A DNA stretch of 22,871 bases from an uncultured Clostridia bacterium (GCA_934778125.1 CAKVOF010000020.1:1-22871), one strand, 5' to 3'. Positions 7,725 to 16,573 are shown, numbered from the stretch's first letter. Notes: generated from the sequence alone by a model not told the origin. A program made the numbers and translations.

Positions 7725-8636
7725 ATGTTTTCATTTTTACCTGATGATTTAAATATAGTTTTTGATAAAATTAGTTCAGAATATATTAATGAAATAAGGC
7801 TAAGAATTAATTCGCCAATAGTTGTGAATATTAGAGGCGTTAATAAATTTTTATGTAATGATGGAATTACAAATAACAAATCTAATGCATTGATTTGCTT
7901 TCCATCTACTATTCAAACCATTCTTCAAAAAGTAAGCAACAACTGTTTATATTCAATAAATGACCAACTTATTAACGGATATATAACACTAAATAATGGT
8001 GTTAGAATAGGCGTTTGTGGTGAAGTCGTTTATGTTAATAATCAAATAAAAACAATAAAGAATATATCATCTTTAAATATTAGAATTCCTCACTTAATCA
8101 AAAACTGTTCACTAAAATGTTATTTGAATTTAATAAATAATAGCCAAGTTTTAAACACATTAATTTTGTCACCAGCAGGTGCTGGAAAAACAACCTTTAT
8201 AAGGGATTTTACACAACAACTAGTTGAAAGAATAAATGGAATCAATGTATTGGTTGTTGATGAAAGGGGAGAGATATGTTCAGTTTCAAATGGTGGTGAA
8301 AATTATTTAACAAACAATGTTGATGTTTATTCTAATTGTTCAAAAGAGTTTGGTTTTGAAAATGGAATAAGAAGTATGAAGCCAGATGTTATCGTGACTG
8401 ATGAATTAAATTTTAGTACTGATTCTAAGATAATAGAAAATGCAATTACTTGTGGTTGTTCGGTTGTGGCATCAATTCACGCTAATAATATTATAGACTT
8501 AAAATCAAAACCAGAATTTCTTAATTTATTAAATAAAAAATTATTTAAAAGATTTGTTGTGTTAAGTTCAAACGAAGGGCCGGGCACGCTAGAAGGTGTG
8601 TTTGATGAAAATCTAAATCGTGTGTATATAGGTTAG
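7725..8636 (+). CDS. spoIIIAA: Stage III sporulation protein AA, channel ATPase
   Basis: SpoIIIAA is a cytoplasmic ATPase related to the type II/IV secretion motor proteins. It is needed for the mother cell-forespore channel that supports the forespore after engulfment. The 303-residue product has the Walker A P-loop SPAGAGKTTF (149-158), Walker B VLVVDERGE (175-183) and the family segment GIRSMKPDVIVTDEL (214-228). AAAAGGA stands eight bases before the ATG. It starts an eight-gene operon transcribed independently of the upstream operon. Sigma-E control is expected from the family, but I could not identify a convincing sigma-E promoter in 7657-7724. The P-loop begins with Ser rather than the usual Gly/Ala; otherwise nothing is odd. 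Confidence 0.95.
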   Translation: MFSFLPDDLNIVFDKISSEYINEIRLRINSPIVVNIRGVNKFLCNDGITNNKSNALICFPSTIQTILQKVSNNCLYSINDQLINGYITLNNGVRIGVCGEVVYVNNQIKTIKNISSLNIRIPHLIKNCSLKCYLNLINNSQVLNTLILSPAGAGKTTFIRDFTQQLVERINGINVLVVDERGEICSVSNGGENYLTNNVDVYSNCSKEFGFENGIRSMKPDVIVTDELNFSTDSKIIENAITCGCSVVASIHANNIIDLKSKPEFLNLLNKKLFKRFVVLSSNEGPGTLEGVFDENLNRVYIG

Positions 8637-8637
8637 T

Positions 8638-9102
8638 ATGAAAATTCTTTTTATCTTGATTGTTAATTTAATATTCTATTGGATAGCAAATGTTTATAAA
8701 AAAAACCATCTAAAGAAGATTGATATGTATTCAAATATTTTACTATTTATTAACGATGCTTCATCTCAAATATCATTCACAAAATCTAATATTTTTGAAA
8801 TCATAAGAAACAACATTAGCTCGTATTCAAAAAATTTTTCAAATATTTTAAGTAATTATGCTGATGGCAAATCTTTATCATTAATTGATTATTTAAATAA
8901 AAATGAATGTGACGAAATTATCGAATTTTTAAATTCAATAGGGAAATATGACATTACAGAAACTGATAAAATGTTCAATTTTTATAAAAGTAAATTTGAA
9001 AATAAGTTAATGATCCAAAAAGATAATTATAAAACAAAAGTTGAGCCAATTTTTAAAATTATAATCGTTTTAGGATTGGCTGTTTCAATATTATTAATTT
9101 AG
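8638..9102 (+). CDS. spoIIIAB: Stage III sporulation protein AB
   Basis: A 154-residue membrane protein with one hydrophobic segment at residues 2-18 and one at the C-terminus (about 134-153), with a largely helical cytoplasmic middle part. This is the topology of SpoIIIAB, which has a GspF-like fold and is thought to connect the SpoIIIAA ATPase with the membrane channel. Primary sequence similarity is weak by eye, and the assignment rests on the invariant position after spoIIIAA, size and topology. The ATG is one base after the spoIIIAA stop codon and has no good ribosome binding site of its own, so translational coupling is likely. Confidence 0.88.
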   Translation: MKILFILIVNLIFYWIANVYKKNHLKKIDMYSNILLFINDASSQISFTKSNIFEIIRNNISSYSKNFSNILSNYADGKSLSLIDYLNKNECDEIIEFLNSIGKYDITETDKMFNFYKSKFENKLMIQKDNYKTKVEPIFKIIIVLGLAVSILLI

Positions 9103-9111
9103 GTAAATTAT

Positions 9112-9309
9112 ATGGAAATAGAAATTATTTTTAAAATTGCAGCTATTGGAATTTTAACTGCTGTTGCTAATCAAATTCTAAAATATGCTGGTAAAGATGA
9201 AATAGCAACGTTGATAACGCTTGCAGGTGTTATAGTTGTTTTATTTATGATTGTTAATATGATAAGTAATTTGTTCGACACAGTTAAATCATTATTCTCG
9301 TTATATTAG
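9112..9309 (+). CDS. spoIIIAC: Stage III sporulation protein AC
   Basis: A very small integral membrane protein (65 residues) with two hydrophobic helices, about 5-20 and 34-55. The family core ILKYAGKDEIATLITLAGVI lies across the loop and second helix. SpoIIIAC and SpoIIIAD are related to each other and form membrane components of the SpoIIIA channel. It lies between AB and AD with short spacers, and AGGT precedes the ATG. The call is firm because the K-x-x-GK-x-E pattern and the size are characteristic. Confidence 0.93.
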   Translation: MEIEIIFKIAAIGILTAVANQILKYAGKDEIATLITLAGVIVVLFMIVNMISNLFDTVKSLFSLY

Positions 9310-9320
9310 TTGAGGTTAAT

Positions 9321-9707
9321 TTGGAAATCGTAAAGGTTGTTATTTCAGCAATTTTAATAGTTTTTGTTATTATCATAATTAAGCAAATTAAACCAGAATT
9401 AGCAATTGGTATAACAATTTTAGGCAGTATTTCACTACTATTATACATACTATCTTTTTTCTCACCTATAGTTGAAATCTTCGATAAAATTATTAATTCA
9501 ACAGGTCTAAACACGAATTTATTTACAATTCTTTTAAAAATAATTGGAATAGGTTATTTAGTGGAGTTTTGCGCAGATATTTGCTCCGATAGTGGTAACA
9601 GTGCTATTGCAAATAAAGTAATACTTGGTGGTAAAGTTTTTATTTTTATTTTAGCAGTTCCAATTATTACAGATTTATTTGATATTATAATTCAATTATT
9701 AGAATGA
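9321..9707 (+). CDS. spoIIIAD: Stage III sporulation protein AD
   Basis: A 128-residue membrane protein with about four hydrophobic segments. Its central part (FTILLKIIGIGYLVEFCADI) followed by the CSDSGNSAIANKVILGGKVF loop is typical of SpoIIIAD. The first half resembles SpoIIIAC, as is usual for the family. The start is TTG at 9321, supported by TGAGGTTAAT immediately upstream; no ATG lies near. Its TGA stop overlaps the ATG of spoIIIAE in an ATGA junction, a four-base overlap indicating coupled translation. Confidence 0.93.
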   Translation: MEIVKVVISAILIVFVIIIIKQIKPELAIGITILGSISLLLYILSFFSPIVEIFDKIINSTGLNTNLFTILLKIIGIGYLVEFCADICSDSGNSAIANKVILGGKVFIFILAVPIITDLFDIIIQLLE

Positions 9708-10939
9708 TTAGCGTATCTAAAAAAATCTGCATGTTCTCGTTCAAAAATTTAAAGAGCAAAAGAATAAAAATTTTGATAATTATTTTTTTTATTCTATTGT
9801 TTTTATATTTGTTATCTAGCATTTTTATTTCACATGTTAACTCTGCTTCAGATACCATTGAAAATGAACTTATTAAAACTATTGATAAAGAATTAGATTC
9901 CATTAACACAGAGGATATGGATATTATTATTGATGGCGTTAAAGGTGATTTAAATAATGGTGACTCATTTAAGGATATTGTTAAAAATATTTTATCTGGT
10001 GAATACTATTCAAATTATGATTCATTGCTTTCTGTAATTATATCATTACTATTCAAACAAATTATCAATTTTATACCTTATTTCCTTGTTATATTTGGTG
10101 CTAGCATAGTATCTCATTTGTTGTTAAATTTTAAAGGTGAAAATTTTGACTCTGGTATTTCAAATATAGTCACAATTGTTACATTAATCATTATTATAAC
10201 AACATGTTTAACTATGTTTTATAGAGTATTTGATATAACAAAGTCATCAATATCATCGATGGAAAAACAAACAGAAATCATATTCCCAATTTTACTAACC
10301 ATGTTAGCTTCCATCGGAAGCGTTGTGTCTCTAGGCATATTCAAACCCATAATTGCATTTCTAACAACTATAATTAATTATATTTTTTCAAATATTTTCT
10401 TTCCACTATTTATAGTAACTTTTGTTTTTATTATTTTAAATAGTTTATCAAACACAATAAAGTTAAACAAAATAATTGGCTTTATCTTCAGTTTGTTTAA
10501 ATGGGGAGTAGGAATAATATTCACAATATTTGGAGCTTTTTTAACAATACAAGGCATTAGTGCAGGGAAATACGATAAAATAAGCATCACAACAACAAAG
10601 TTTGCAATTAAGAGTTATATTCCAATAATCGGTGGATATATTAGTGATGGTTTTGATCTAATTGTTTTAAGTTCTATTTTGATTAAAAATGCAGTTGGAG
10701 TTGCTGGCCTATTTGTTCTATTTATAACAATTATTTCACCAGTTATAACCTTAATAGTTTTAAAACTATTATTGCAATTAGTGGGTTCAATTATTGAGAT
10801 TGCTGGCGATGATAAAATATCAGAATTTTTAAGTAATTGCTCTAAAATTTTAATATTTCCTATTGTTATTATTTTAGGAATTGCGTTTATGTATATTTTA
10901 AGTGTTGGTTTATTAATGTGCACAGCAAATATAATTTAA
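9704..10939 (+). CDS. spoIIIAE: Stage III sporulation protein AE
   Basis: The largest polytopic membrane protein of the SpoIIIA complex, 411 residues. After a basic N-terminus and a first hydrophobic segment (about 22-43) comes a soluble, acidic part with the SINTEDMDIIIDG-type segment and then six or more membrane helices from about residue 108 to the end. The final helices contain ITLIVLKLLLQLVGSIIEIAGDDKISEFLSN, a conserved SpoIIIAE region (written here in two parts: ITLIVLKLL and GSIIEIAGDDKISEFL). Its length is close to the family norm. It sits in the fixed AD-AE-AF order and is likely a core channel or permease-like subunit. Confidence 0.94.
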   Translation: MISVSKKICMFSFKNLKSKRIKILIIIFFILLFLYLLSSIFISHVNSASDTIENELIKTIDKELDSINTEDMDIIIDGVKGDLNNGDSFKDIVKNILSGEYYSNYDSLLSVIISLLFKQIINFIPYFLVIFGASIVSHLLLNFKGENFDSGISNIVTIVTLIIIITTCLTMFYRVFDITKSSISSMEKQTEIIFPILLTMLASIGSVVSLGIFKPIIAFLTTIINYIFSNIFFPLFIVTFVFIILNSLSNTIKLNKIIGFIFSLFKWGVGIIFTIFGAFLTIQGISAGKYDKISITTTKFAIKSYIPIIGGYISDGFDLIVLSSILIKNAVGVAGLFVLFITIISPVITLIVLKLLLQLVGSIIEIAGDDKISEFLSNCSKILIFPIVIILGIAFMYILSVGLLMCTANII

Positions 10940-10948
10940 GGTGAGAAT

Positions 10949-11419
10949 ATGAGTTGGTTATATAACTTAATTGGTGTTGTTTTTCTTGGAATTATTTTTG
11001 AGATAATATTACCTAATAACAAAATAAATAAGTTTATTAAATGTATTTTTTCAATATTTATTGTTTTTTCTTTAATATCACCATTAGTAAACATATCATC
11101 AAAAATAAATAAGATAAAAATTGATAATGTATCAAGTGAAATTAATGAAGAATTATTTCAAACTATTTCCGATTTGCGGAAAAACACATATGAAACCTTA
11201 ATAACTAAAAGTTTAGAAAATGATGAAATATTTAATGTTAAAATTAATATTGAGTTTGATGTCGAAAAAAGTAATATGCAAATTAATAAAATTACTATAG
11301 ATTTAGCTAATTTAGTTCTAACTGAAAATAGCAAGAATATAAATAAGTATGAGGTTATAACAAAGCATGTAAAAAAATATTTGGATATAAGTGAGGACAA
11401 GATTATATTTAATGAATAA
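10949..11419 (+). CDS. spoIIIAF: Stage III sporulation protein AF
   Basis: A 156-residue protein with two N-terminal membrane helices (about 4-20 and 30-51, the second preceded by the characteristic ILPNNKINKFIKCIFSIFIV) and a soluble domain facing the intermembrane space. The soluble part is shorter than in Bacillus subtilis SpoIIIAF (about 206 residues), as in many clostridia. SpoIIIAF belongs to the ring-building-motif group with AG and AH. AGGTGAGAAT precedes the ATG. The 3' end overlaps the preferred start of spoIIIAG by eight bases. Confidence 0.9.
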   Translation: MSWLYNLIGVVFLGIIFEIILPNNKINKFIKCIFSIFIVFSLISPLVNISSKINKIKIDNVSSEINEELFQTISDLRKNTYETLITKSLENDEIFNVKINIEFDVEKSNMQINKITIDLANLVLTENSKNINKYEVITKHVKKYLDISEDKIIFNE

Positions 11420-12041
11420 CACAAATTCATCAAAAAAAAATGACGATTCTAATTTTAATGAAAACAAGGAAAGTGGGTTAAAAAAATACACATCTAAACT
11501 TAAGGACAAGCTCACAAATTCTAAACTCTTTAAAATTAAAAACTTAAAATTGGTTGGGTTGGTGGTTTTGCTCACTGCCGTTGTTGTTGGTTACTTCTTT
11601 ATATCAAAATCAAGTACCAAAACAACTTCAGCAAGTAAAGCAACTAACTCATATTACACAAGTAGTTTAGATTATGCCAAAGCACTTGAAACTAAAATGC
11701 AAAATGTGTTAAGCAATATTTCAGGTTCTGGAAAAGTATCGGTTATGGTAACATTATCATCTTCATTAGAAATTGTTTATGCTGAAAGTGTTGATGAAAA
11801 AAATAACTCAAGTGTGTCCTCAAACAATTCAACATCAACCAAAAATACCACCTCAAACACAATAATTGTTAAAAATAATGGTGTTAACTCACCATTAGTT
11901 GTTAAGGAAATTTTGCCGGAAATTAAGGGCGTTGTTGTGGTGTGTGAGGGTGCAAAAGATGTTAATATAAAACTTAAGATTGTTCAAGCAGTTAAAGCTT
12001 TGTTAGATATACCTAGTAATAATATTCAAGTATTTTCTTAA
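11412..12041 (+). CDS. spoIIIAG: Stage III sporulation protein AG, channel ring subunit
   Basis: SpoIIIAG forms a large oligomeric ring between the two membranes around the forespore. The 209-residue product has a Lys/Asn-rich cytoplasmic N-terminus, one membrane helix at residues 47-64, a Ser/Thr linker, and a ring-building domain with ISGSGKVSVMVTLSSSLEIV. That domain is interrupted by a low-complexity Asn/Ser/Thr loop (about 135-153), a usual feature of the family. I prefer ATG 11412, which overlaps spoIIIAF by eight bases. GTG at 11391 would add seven residues, and neither has a good Shine-Dalgarno sequence at normal spacing, so coupling to spoIIIAF is likely. Confidence 0.92.
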   Translation: MNNTNSSKKNDDSNFNENKESGLKKYTSKLKDKLTNSKLFKIKNLKLVGLVVLLTAVVVGYFFISKSSTKTTSASKATNSYYTSSLDYAKALETKMQNVLSNISGSGKVSVMVTLSSSLEIVYAESVDEKNNSSVSSNNSTSTKNTTSNTIIVKNNGVNSPLVVKEILPEIKGVVVVCEGAKDVNIKLKIVQAVKALLDIPSNNIQVFS

Positions 12042-12057
12042 AATAAAGGAGTTTAAA

Positions 12058-12540
12058 ATGAGTAAAAAGAAAAGAATTATTTTAATTGGTTGCTTTTGTT
12101 TGTTATTAATTGCCACTGGAATTGTTAATGTTGTTTTAAATAATGCAGTTAATGCAAAAACAAACCCAACGCCTGTTTCTTCAACAACATACACTAGTTT
12201 TTTCAATAGTTATAGAACCGATAGAACAAGCACAAGAAATCAAGAAATTGAGTACTTAGATGCTATTTTAGCTAGTGCAACATCAAGCGCAGAAGCAAAA
12301 GCAAACGCAGAAACTGAAAGAGCTGATTTAATCAAATTAATGGAATCGGAATTAGTGCTAGAAGGTTTGATTAAAGCAAAAGGTTTTGAAGATGCTATTA
12401 TCTCAGCTCTAAGTTCTAATATCACAGTTATTGTTAAAAAAGCAGAATTAACATCAAGTGAAGTTGCTCAACTAGTTGAAATTATCACAACACAGACCAA
12501 TTACACATTAGAAAATATTAAAATTGTTCCAGTTGAATAG
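12058..12540 (+). CDS. spoIIIAH: Stage III sporulation protein AH, SpoIIQ-interacting subunit
   Basis: SpoIIIAH is anchored in the mother-cell membrane and, in Bacillus, docks onto forespore SpoIIQ to form the channel and an engulfment ratchet. This 160-residue form has a KKKR start, a membrane helix (about 6-27), a variable linker and a C-terminal YscJ/FliF-like domain beginning near LVLEGLIKAKGFEDAIISAL and ending NYTLENIKIVPVE. It is shorter than the B. subtilis protein (about 218 residues), mostly by loss of linker. AAAGGAG stands six bases before the ATG. It closes the operon and is followed immediately by a strong terminator. The forespore partner is not in this window. Confidence 0.93.
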   Translation: MSKKKRIILIGCFCLLLIATGIVNVVLNNAVNAKTNPTPVSSTTYTSFFNSYRTDRTSTRNQEIEYLDAILASATSSAEAKANAETERADLIKLMESELVLEGLIKAKGFEDAIISALSSNITVIVKKAELTSSEVAQLVEIITTQTNYTLENIKIVPVE

Positions 12541-12550
12541 AATTCAATCT

Positions 12551-12594
12551 AAACACAAATTTGATTTTTGAGTCGAATTTGTGTTTTTTCTTTT
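12551..12594 (+). terminator. Intrinsic terminator of the spoIIIA operon
   Basis: A 14-base-pair stem, arms 12551-12564 and 12573-12586 with one G-U pair and an 8-base loop, is followed by a T-rich run. It begins ten bases after the spoIIIAH stop codon and separates the sporulation operon from the Asp23-nusB unit. Confidence 0.92.
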
Positions 12595-12613
12595 AATAAT
12601 AATTTTAAATTTA

Positions 12614-12642
12614 TTGCATAATAATTTTAGATATGATATTAT
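12614..12642 (+). promoter_or_regulatory. Probable sigma-A promoter of the Asp23-nusB-xseAB-proS unit
   Basis: TTGCAT at 12614-12619 and TATTAT at 12637-12642 are separated by 17 bases, between the spoIIIA terminator and the next gene. The -35 element is only a half match to TTGACA, but the same TTGCATA with the same spacing precedes argR. Transcription would begin near 12650, just before the AGGTGA ribosome binding site, giving a very short leader. Confidence 0.55.
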
Positions 12643-12665
12643 ATTTTTGATAAATAGGTGAAATT

Positions 12666-13040
12666 ATGAGAACAAAAGAATCTTCAAAAATTAGAATACC
12701 AAAAGGCAATGTTACATTTGATGGTAACATAATCTTGTCTGTTATAAATCTAGCAACAAAAGAAATTGCCGGCATTAGTTCAATGGCAACAAATTTTTGT
12801 TCAAAAATTAGAGATTTCTTTGATAAAAACATAAAAGATGGCGTTAAAGTTTCTTATGTTAATAATTCTTTAGTTGTTGATGTGTATGTTAATATCGCAT
12901 ATGGTTATAATGTTTCTGATATCGCATATAAAGTGCAAGAAAATATCAAAAATAGTATAGCCTCAATGATGGATATCAATATTGATAAAATCAATGTTCA
13001 TTTTATGGGAGTTGATTTTGCCACAGAGGAAGAATTTTAA
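12666..13040 (+). CDS. yqhY: Asp23/YloU/YqhY-family protein
   Basis: A 124-residue Asp23-family (DUF322) protein. The family core is visible: GNVTFDGNIILSVINLATKEIAGI at the start (split as GNVTFDGNIIL and INLATKEIAGISSM), a central GVKVSYVNNSLVVDVYVNI strand pair and a terminal VSDIAYKVQENIKNSI helix with INVHFMGVDF. AGGTGA stands four bases before the ATG. The place next to nusB corresponds to yqhY of B. subtilis, whose product is linked to control of acetyl-CoA carboxylase and lies after accB-accC. Here accBC is absent from the neighbourhood, so the role cannot be inferred from context. No membrane segment is present. Confidence 0.88.
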   Translation: MRTKESSKIRIPKGNVTFDGNIILSVINLATKEIAGISSMATNFCSKIRDFFDKNIKDGVKVSYVNNSLVVDVYVNIAYGYNVSDIAYKVQENIKNSIASMMDINIDKINVHFMGVDFATEEEF

Positions 13041-13057
13041 TTTTAAGGATTTTAGTT

Positions 13058-13471
13058 ATGGGAAGAGTTGTTGCAAGAGATGTTTTATATAAATTAATAT
13101 TTGAGAATATGTTTGTTGAGCCTGAAAATAGTGTTAGTTATGAAACTTTTTTAGAATCAACCGAATTAGATAGAGATAATTTAGATTATGTTAAAAATTC
13201 ATATATTGAAATTCTTAAAGAAAAAGAAAATATCTTAAATATTATATCTAAATCAATGAAAGAAGATTTTAGTATTGATAGGATTTTTAAAGCAGACCTT
13301 GCTATTATTGTTTTGGCAACATATGAATTAATATATAAAAACATTGATGCTAAAATTGCAATAAATGAAGCTGTTAAGCTTGCTAAAAAGTACTCCACAG
13401 ATAAAAGTTTTGCGTTTGTTAATGGTGTGCTAGCAAACATTGTTAAGGATAATAATTTAATTAATGGATAA
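13058..13471 (+). CDS. nusB: Transcription antitermination factor NusB
   Basis: NusB, with S10 (NusE), binds boxA of rRNA leaders and takes part in antitermination and ribosomal RNA folding. The 137-residue all-helical product has the ARDVLYKLIFENMF start and the conserved second half DRIFKADLAIIVLATYELIY followed by KIAINEAVKLAKKYSTDKSFAFVNGVL, the NusB signature (listed in two parts). AAGGAT precedes the ATG. The end overlaps the xseA start by eight bases. In B. subtilis folD lies between nusB and xseA; it is missing here. Confidence 0.96.
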   Translation: MGRVVARDVLYKLIFENMFVEPENSVSYETFLESTELDRDNLDYVKNSYIEILKEKENILNIISKSMKEDFSIDRIFKADLAIIVLATYELIYKNIDAKIAINEAVKLAKKYSTDKSFAFVNGVLANIVKDNNLING

Positions 13472-14657
13472 TTATATTTCGGTTTCTCAAATTAATAGTT
13501 ATATAAAAAATATTTTTGATGCAGAAGAATTGCTTCAAAATATTTTTATATATGGAGAAGTTGGAAATTATAGTATTTCAAATGGTATTGCATATTTTAA
13601 TTTAAAAGATGAAAACGGATTAATTCAGTGTGTTTTGTTTAATGCGAAAATGTTTTTCACACCTAAAATAGGTGATATGATTTTAGTTAAAGGAAGTGTT
13701 AACTATTACGCTAAAGGCGGAAAGTTATCTTTTCAAGCATATAGTATTCAAGAATACGGTAAGGGAATGTTATATGAAAAATTTCTTGAATTGAAAAATA
13801 GACTTGAACAAAAAAGATATTTTGATATTGAGCACAAGAAGCAAATTCCTAATTACATAAAGAGGATAGGTGTTGTTTCAAGTGAAACTGGCGCTGTTAT
13901 TCAAGATATAATTGACATCACCCGCAGGAGAAACAATGGAGTTGATATAGTTTTATTTCCAGTAAAAGTTCAAGGTTTGGGTGCTGAAAATGACATTGCT
14001 AAAGGAATTAATTTTTTCAGTGAATACAATAATGTTGATGTTGTTATTGTTGCTCGTGGGGGTGGAAGTTTAGAAGATTTGCAACCGTTCAACACCGAAA
14101 TTGTTGCTGATGCAGTATATAACTGCAAAAAACCAATTGTGAGTGCTGTTGGCCATGAGACTGATTACACAATTTGCGACTTTGTTTCAGATCTTAGAGC
14201 TCCAACTCCCTCAGCGGGGGCAGAGTTGGTTGTTTGGGAGAAAAAGAGTGTTATTAACTACACTTTAAATAAGTTAAACGATAACTATTTGAAATTGTTA
14301 TCTTTAATTAAAAATAACTATAAATATTTAAATACAATTAACAAAACCATTGAATATGATACTAATAAAATAAATTTTCTCATTGATAAAATAAATAAAT
14401 TAAACAATGCAAACTTTGTTAATTTGCAATTTAAAATTAATAACTATGATAAACAGGTTGAATATTTAGAAAAAATTTTAATCCAAAATAATCCGCAAAA
14501 ATTTGCATCTAAAGGTTATTTTAAGATTTTAAAAAATAACAATGTTATTATTAAACTTGATGAATTAAATGTTAACGATTTGGTAAAAGTTGAATCACTT
14601 GATGCTGTTGCAACATTTCAGGTTAAAGATATTAAAGGAGTTAAAAATGACATTTGA
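13464..14657 (+). CDS. xseA: Exodeoxyribonuclease VII large subunit
   Basis: XseA is the catalytic subunit of exonuclease VII, which degrades single-stranded DNA from both ends. The N-terminal OB-fold (residues 1-100, with IFIYGEVGNYSISNGIAYFN) is followed by the catalytic domain with IGVVSSETGAVIQDI, VIVARGGGSLEDLQPFNTE (Arg198-Gly201) and SAVGHETDYTICDF (His231-Asp234). A shorter helical, Asn/Lys-rich C-terminal region follows that would bind XseB. At 397 residues it is shorter than B. subtilis XseA (about 448), the loss being in the coiled-coil part. It overlaps nusB at the start and xseB by 11 bases at the end, as expected for coupled subunits. Confidence 0.96.
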   Translation: MDNYISVSQINSYIKNIFDAEELLQNIFIYGEVGNYSISNGIAYFNLKDENGLIQCVLFNAKMFFTPKIGDMILVKGSVNYYAKGGKLSFQAYSIQEYGKGMLYEKFLELKNRLEQKRYFDIEHKKQIPNYIKRIGVVSSETGAVIQDIIDITRRRNNGVDIVLFPVKVQGLGAENDIAKGINFFSEYNNVDVVIVARGGGSLEDLQPFNTEIVADAVYNCKKPIVSAVGHETDYTICDFVSDLRAPTPSAGAELVVWEKKSVINYTLNKLNDNYLKLLSLIKNNYKYLNTINKTIEYDTNKINFLIDKINKLNNANFVNLQFKINNYDKQVEYLEKILIQNNPQKFASKGYFKILKNNNVIIKLDELNVNDLVKVESLDAVATFQVKDIKGVKNDI

Positions 14658-14850
14658 AGAAAAAATACAAAAAATAGAAGAAATTTCAAATAAATTATCA
14701 ACTAATATTTCGTTGCAAGAAGGATTGAAATTATATGAAGAAGGTGCTAATATATCTAAAGAGTGTTTAAAAGAACTTGCCGAAGCTAAAGGCAAAATTT
14801 CAATTATAAAAAACGAGATAGATAAATACTACGAAGAAAATTTTGAATAA
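14647..14850 (+). CDS. xseB: Exodeoxyribonuclease VII small subunit
   Basis: XseB is a small helical protein that coats the coiled-coil of XseA. The 67-residue product begins MTFEEKIQKIEEISNKL and contains the family signature SLQEGLKLYEEG and KECLKELAEAKGKI. The start ATG at 14647 is fixed by AAAGGAG six bases upstream; a TTG 57 bases earlier in the same frame has no ribosome binding site and lies within xseA. The overlap of 11 bases with xseA suggests coupled expression of the two subunits. Confidence 0.95.
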   Translation: MTFEEKIQKIEEISNKLSTNISLQEGLKLYEEGANISKECLKELAEAKGKISIIKNEIDKYYEENFE

Positions 14851-14860
14851 GAGGTTAAAT

Positions 14861-16534
14861 ATGAAATTATCACAAATGTTTTTCAAAACATATAGAGAAA
14901 ACCCTGTTGATGCTGAAATTAAAAGTCATCAATTAATGGTTAGGGCTGGTTATATTAAAAAACAATCTGCTGGAATATATATATTTTTGCCATTAGGCAT
15001 AAGAGTTTTAAATAAGCTAACCAATATAATTCGCCAAGAAATGGACAAGTCTGGCGCTAATGAAGTTTTGATGAGTGGATTAATTCCCGTTGATGTTTAC
15101 GCTGGCAGATTAAAGCATTTCGGAAAAGATATGTTTAGGTTAAATGATAGGACTGGAAAAGAATTATGCCTTGGTCCATCACATGAGGAGGTTTTTACGC
15201 TAACAGTTAAAGATGCTGTAACAAGCTATAAGCAACTTCCAGTTATGCTATATCAAATTCAAACTAAATATAGAGATGAAGTTCGCCCACGTTTTGGATT
15301 AATTCGTGGAAAAGAATTCTTAATGAAAGATGCATATTCTTTTGATAAAGATAAAGAAGGCTTGGCAAAATCTTACAACATAATGAGTGACACATATAAA
15401 AGAATATTTACTAGGCTTGGTTTAGATTTTGTTGTTGTTGATGCTGATAATGGTGCCATGGCTGGTAGTGCTAGTCAAGAATTTATGGTTAAATCGGAAA
15501 TAGGTGAAGATGAAATTATCGTTTGTCATAGTTGTGGTTATGCTTCTAATATGGAAAAGGCACCATGCGTTAATGTGATTGAAAAATTTGAAGGCGAAGA
15601 AAAAGAAAAACAACTTCGCGAAACTCCAGACTGTAAAACTATTGAAGAGTTGGCAAGTTACTTAAACACAACAAGTGAAAACTTTTGTAAAGCCGTTGTT
15701 TATAAAACAGATGATGGTAAAATAGTAGTTGCTTTAGTTCGTGGCGATAAAGAGATAGAAGAAGTAAAGTTGATTCGTGCTCTAGGTGTTATAAGTGTTG
15801 AAATGGCATCTATTGAAGATATTGAAAAAATTGGAAGTGTAGCTGGATTTGTTGGCGCTTTTGATTTAAAAAACTGCATTGTGGTTGCTGATGAAAGTTT
15901 AAAAAATATGCACAACTTTGTTATTGGTGCAAATAAAAAAGATCATCACTATATTAATGCAAATTTAAGAGATTTAAAAATTGATAAATTTGCAGATATT
16001 AGAAAGGCTGAAAAAGGTGATATATGTGTTAAGTGCGGAAAAGAACTTTCAACAATAAGAACAATTGAAGTTGGTCATATTTTTAAGCAAGACACACATT
16101 ACACTGAATTACTAGATTGCACATTCTTAGATGAAAATGGCAAGAAAAAACCTATGGAAATGGGTGCTTATGGAATAGGTGTTACTAGAACAATTGCGGC
16201 AATGATAGAGCAATTTAGCGATGATAAGGGTATAATTTTGCCAGATGAAGTAGCCCCATACAAATGTGTTATTGTAACAGCAAATCAAAAAGATTCAGCT
16301 CAAGTTGAAAAATCTCAATTGATTTATGACTCTTTGCAAAGCAAAAATGTTGAAGTCTTATGGGATGACAGAAAAGATAGTTTAGGGGTTAAACTAAATG
16401 ATGCTGAATTAATTGGTGTTCCATATATAATTATTGTCGGAAGAGAAGCTGGTAATAATAAATTCGAGCTTATAACAAGGAAAGGTTTAATTAAAACAGA
16501 AGTGTCTTTTGATGATTTAATGAAAAAGTTTTAA
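14861..16534 (+). CDS. proS: Prolyl-tRNA synthetase (bacterial type with editing domain)
   Basis: ProRS charges tRNA-Pro with proline. It is a class II synthetase with motif 2 in KYRDEVRPRFGLIRGKEF (residues 136-153) and motif 3 in GAYGIGVTRTIAAMIEQ (from 435). Between them lies the inserted editing (INS) domain, about 220-395, that removes misacylated alanine, with KTIEELASYL, KAVVYKTDDG and GANKKDHHYINANLRDL. A C-terminal anticodon-binding domain follows from about 460 (KCVIVTANQKDSAQ and VLWDDRKDSLGVKL). At 557 residues it has the standard bacterial-type length. I chose ATG 14861, with GAGG seven bases upstream, over TTG 14843. It occupies the slot between xseB and argR normally filled by ispA-dxs-tlyA. 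Confidence 0.97.
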   Translation: MKLSQMFFKTYRENPVDAEIKSHQLMVRAGYIKKQSAGIYIFLPLGIRVLNKLTNIIRQEMDKSGANEVLMSGLIPVDVYAGRLKHFGKDMFRLNDRTGKELCLGPSHEEVFTLTVKDAVTSYKQLPVMLYQIQTKYRDEVRPRFGLIRGKEFLMKDAYSFDKDKEGLAKSYNIMSDTYKRIFTRLGLDFVVVDADNGAMAGSASQEFMVKSEIGEDEIIVCHSCGYASNMEKAPCVNVIEKFEGEEKEKQLRETPDCKTIEELASYLNTTSENFCKAVVYKTDDGKIVVALVRGDKEIEEVKLIRALGVISVEMASIEDIEKIGSVAGFVGAFDLKNCIVVADESLKNMHNFVIGANKKDHHYINANLRDLKIDKFADIRKAEKGDICVKCGKELSTIRTIEVGHIFKQDTHYTELLDCTFLDENGKKKPMEMGAYGIGVTRTIAAMIEQFSDDKGIILPDEVAPYKCVIVTANQKDSAQVEKSQLIYDSLQSKNVEVLWDDRKDSLGVKLNDAELIGVPYIIIVGREAGNNKFELITRKGLIKTEVSFDDLMKKF

Positions 16535-16573
16535 ATAATTAGATGAAATTAATCATTAAATATATTTAATAAT

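Noticed and set aside
14590..14646. TTG 14590 as the xseB start
   Set aside because: ATG 14647 has a perfect AAAGGAG upstream and gives the family length; the extension lies inside xseA.
14843..14860. TTG 14843 as the proS start
   Set aside because: ATG 14861 has a GAGG site at proper spacing and gives the typical MKLSQMF N-terminus.
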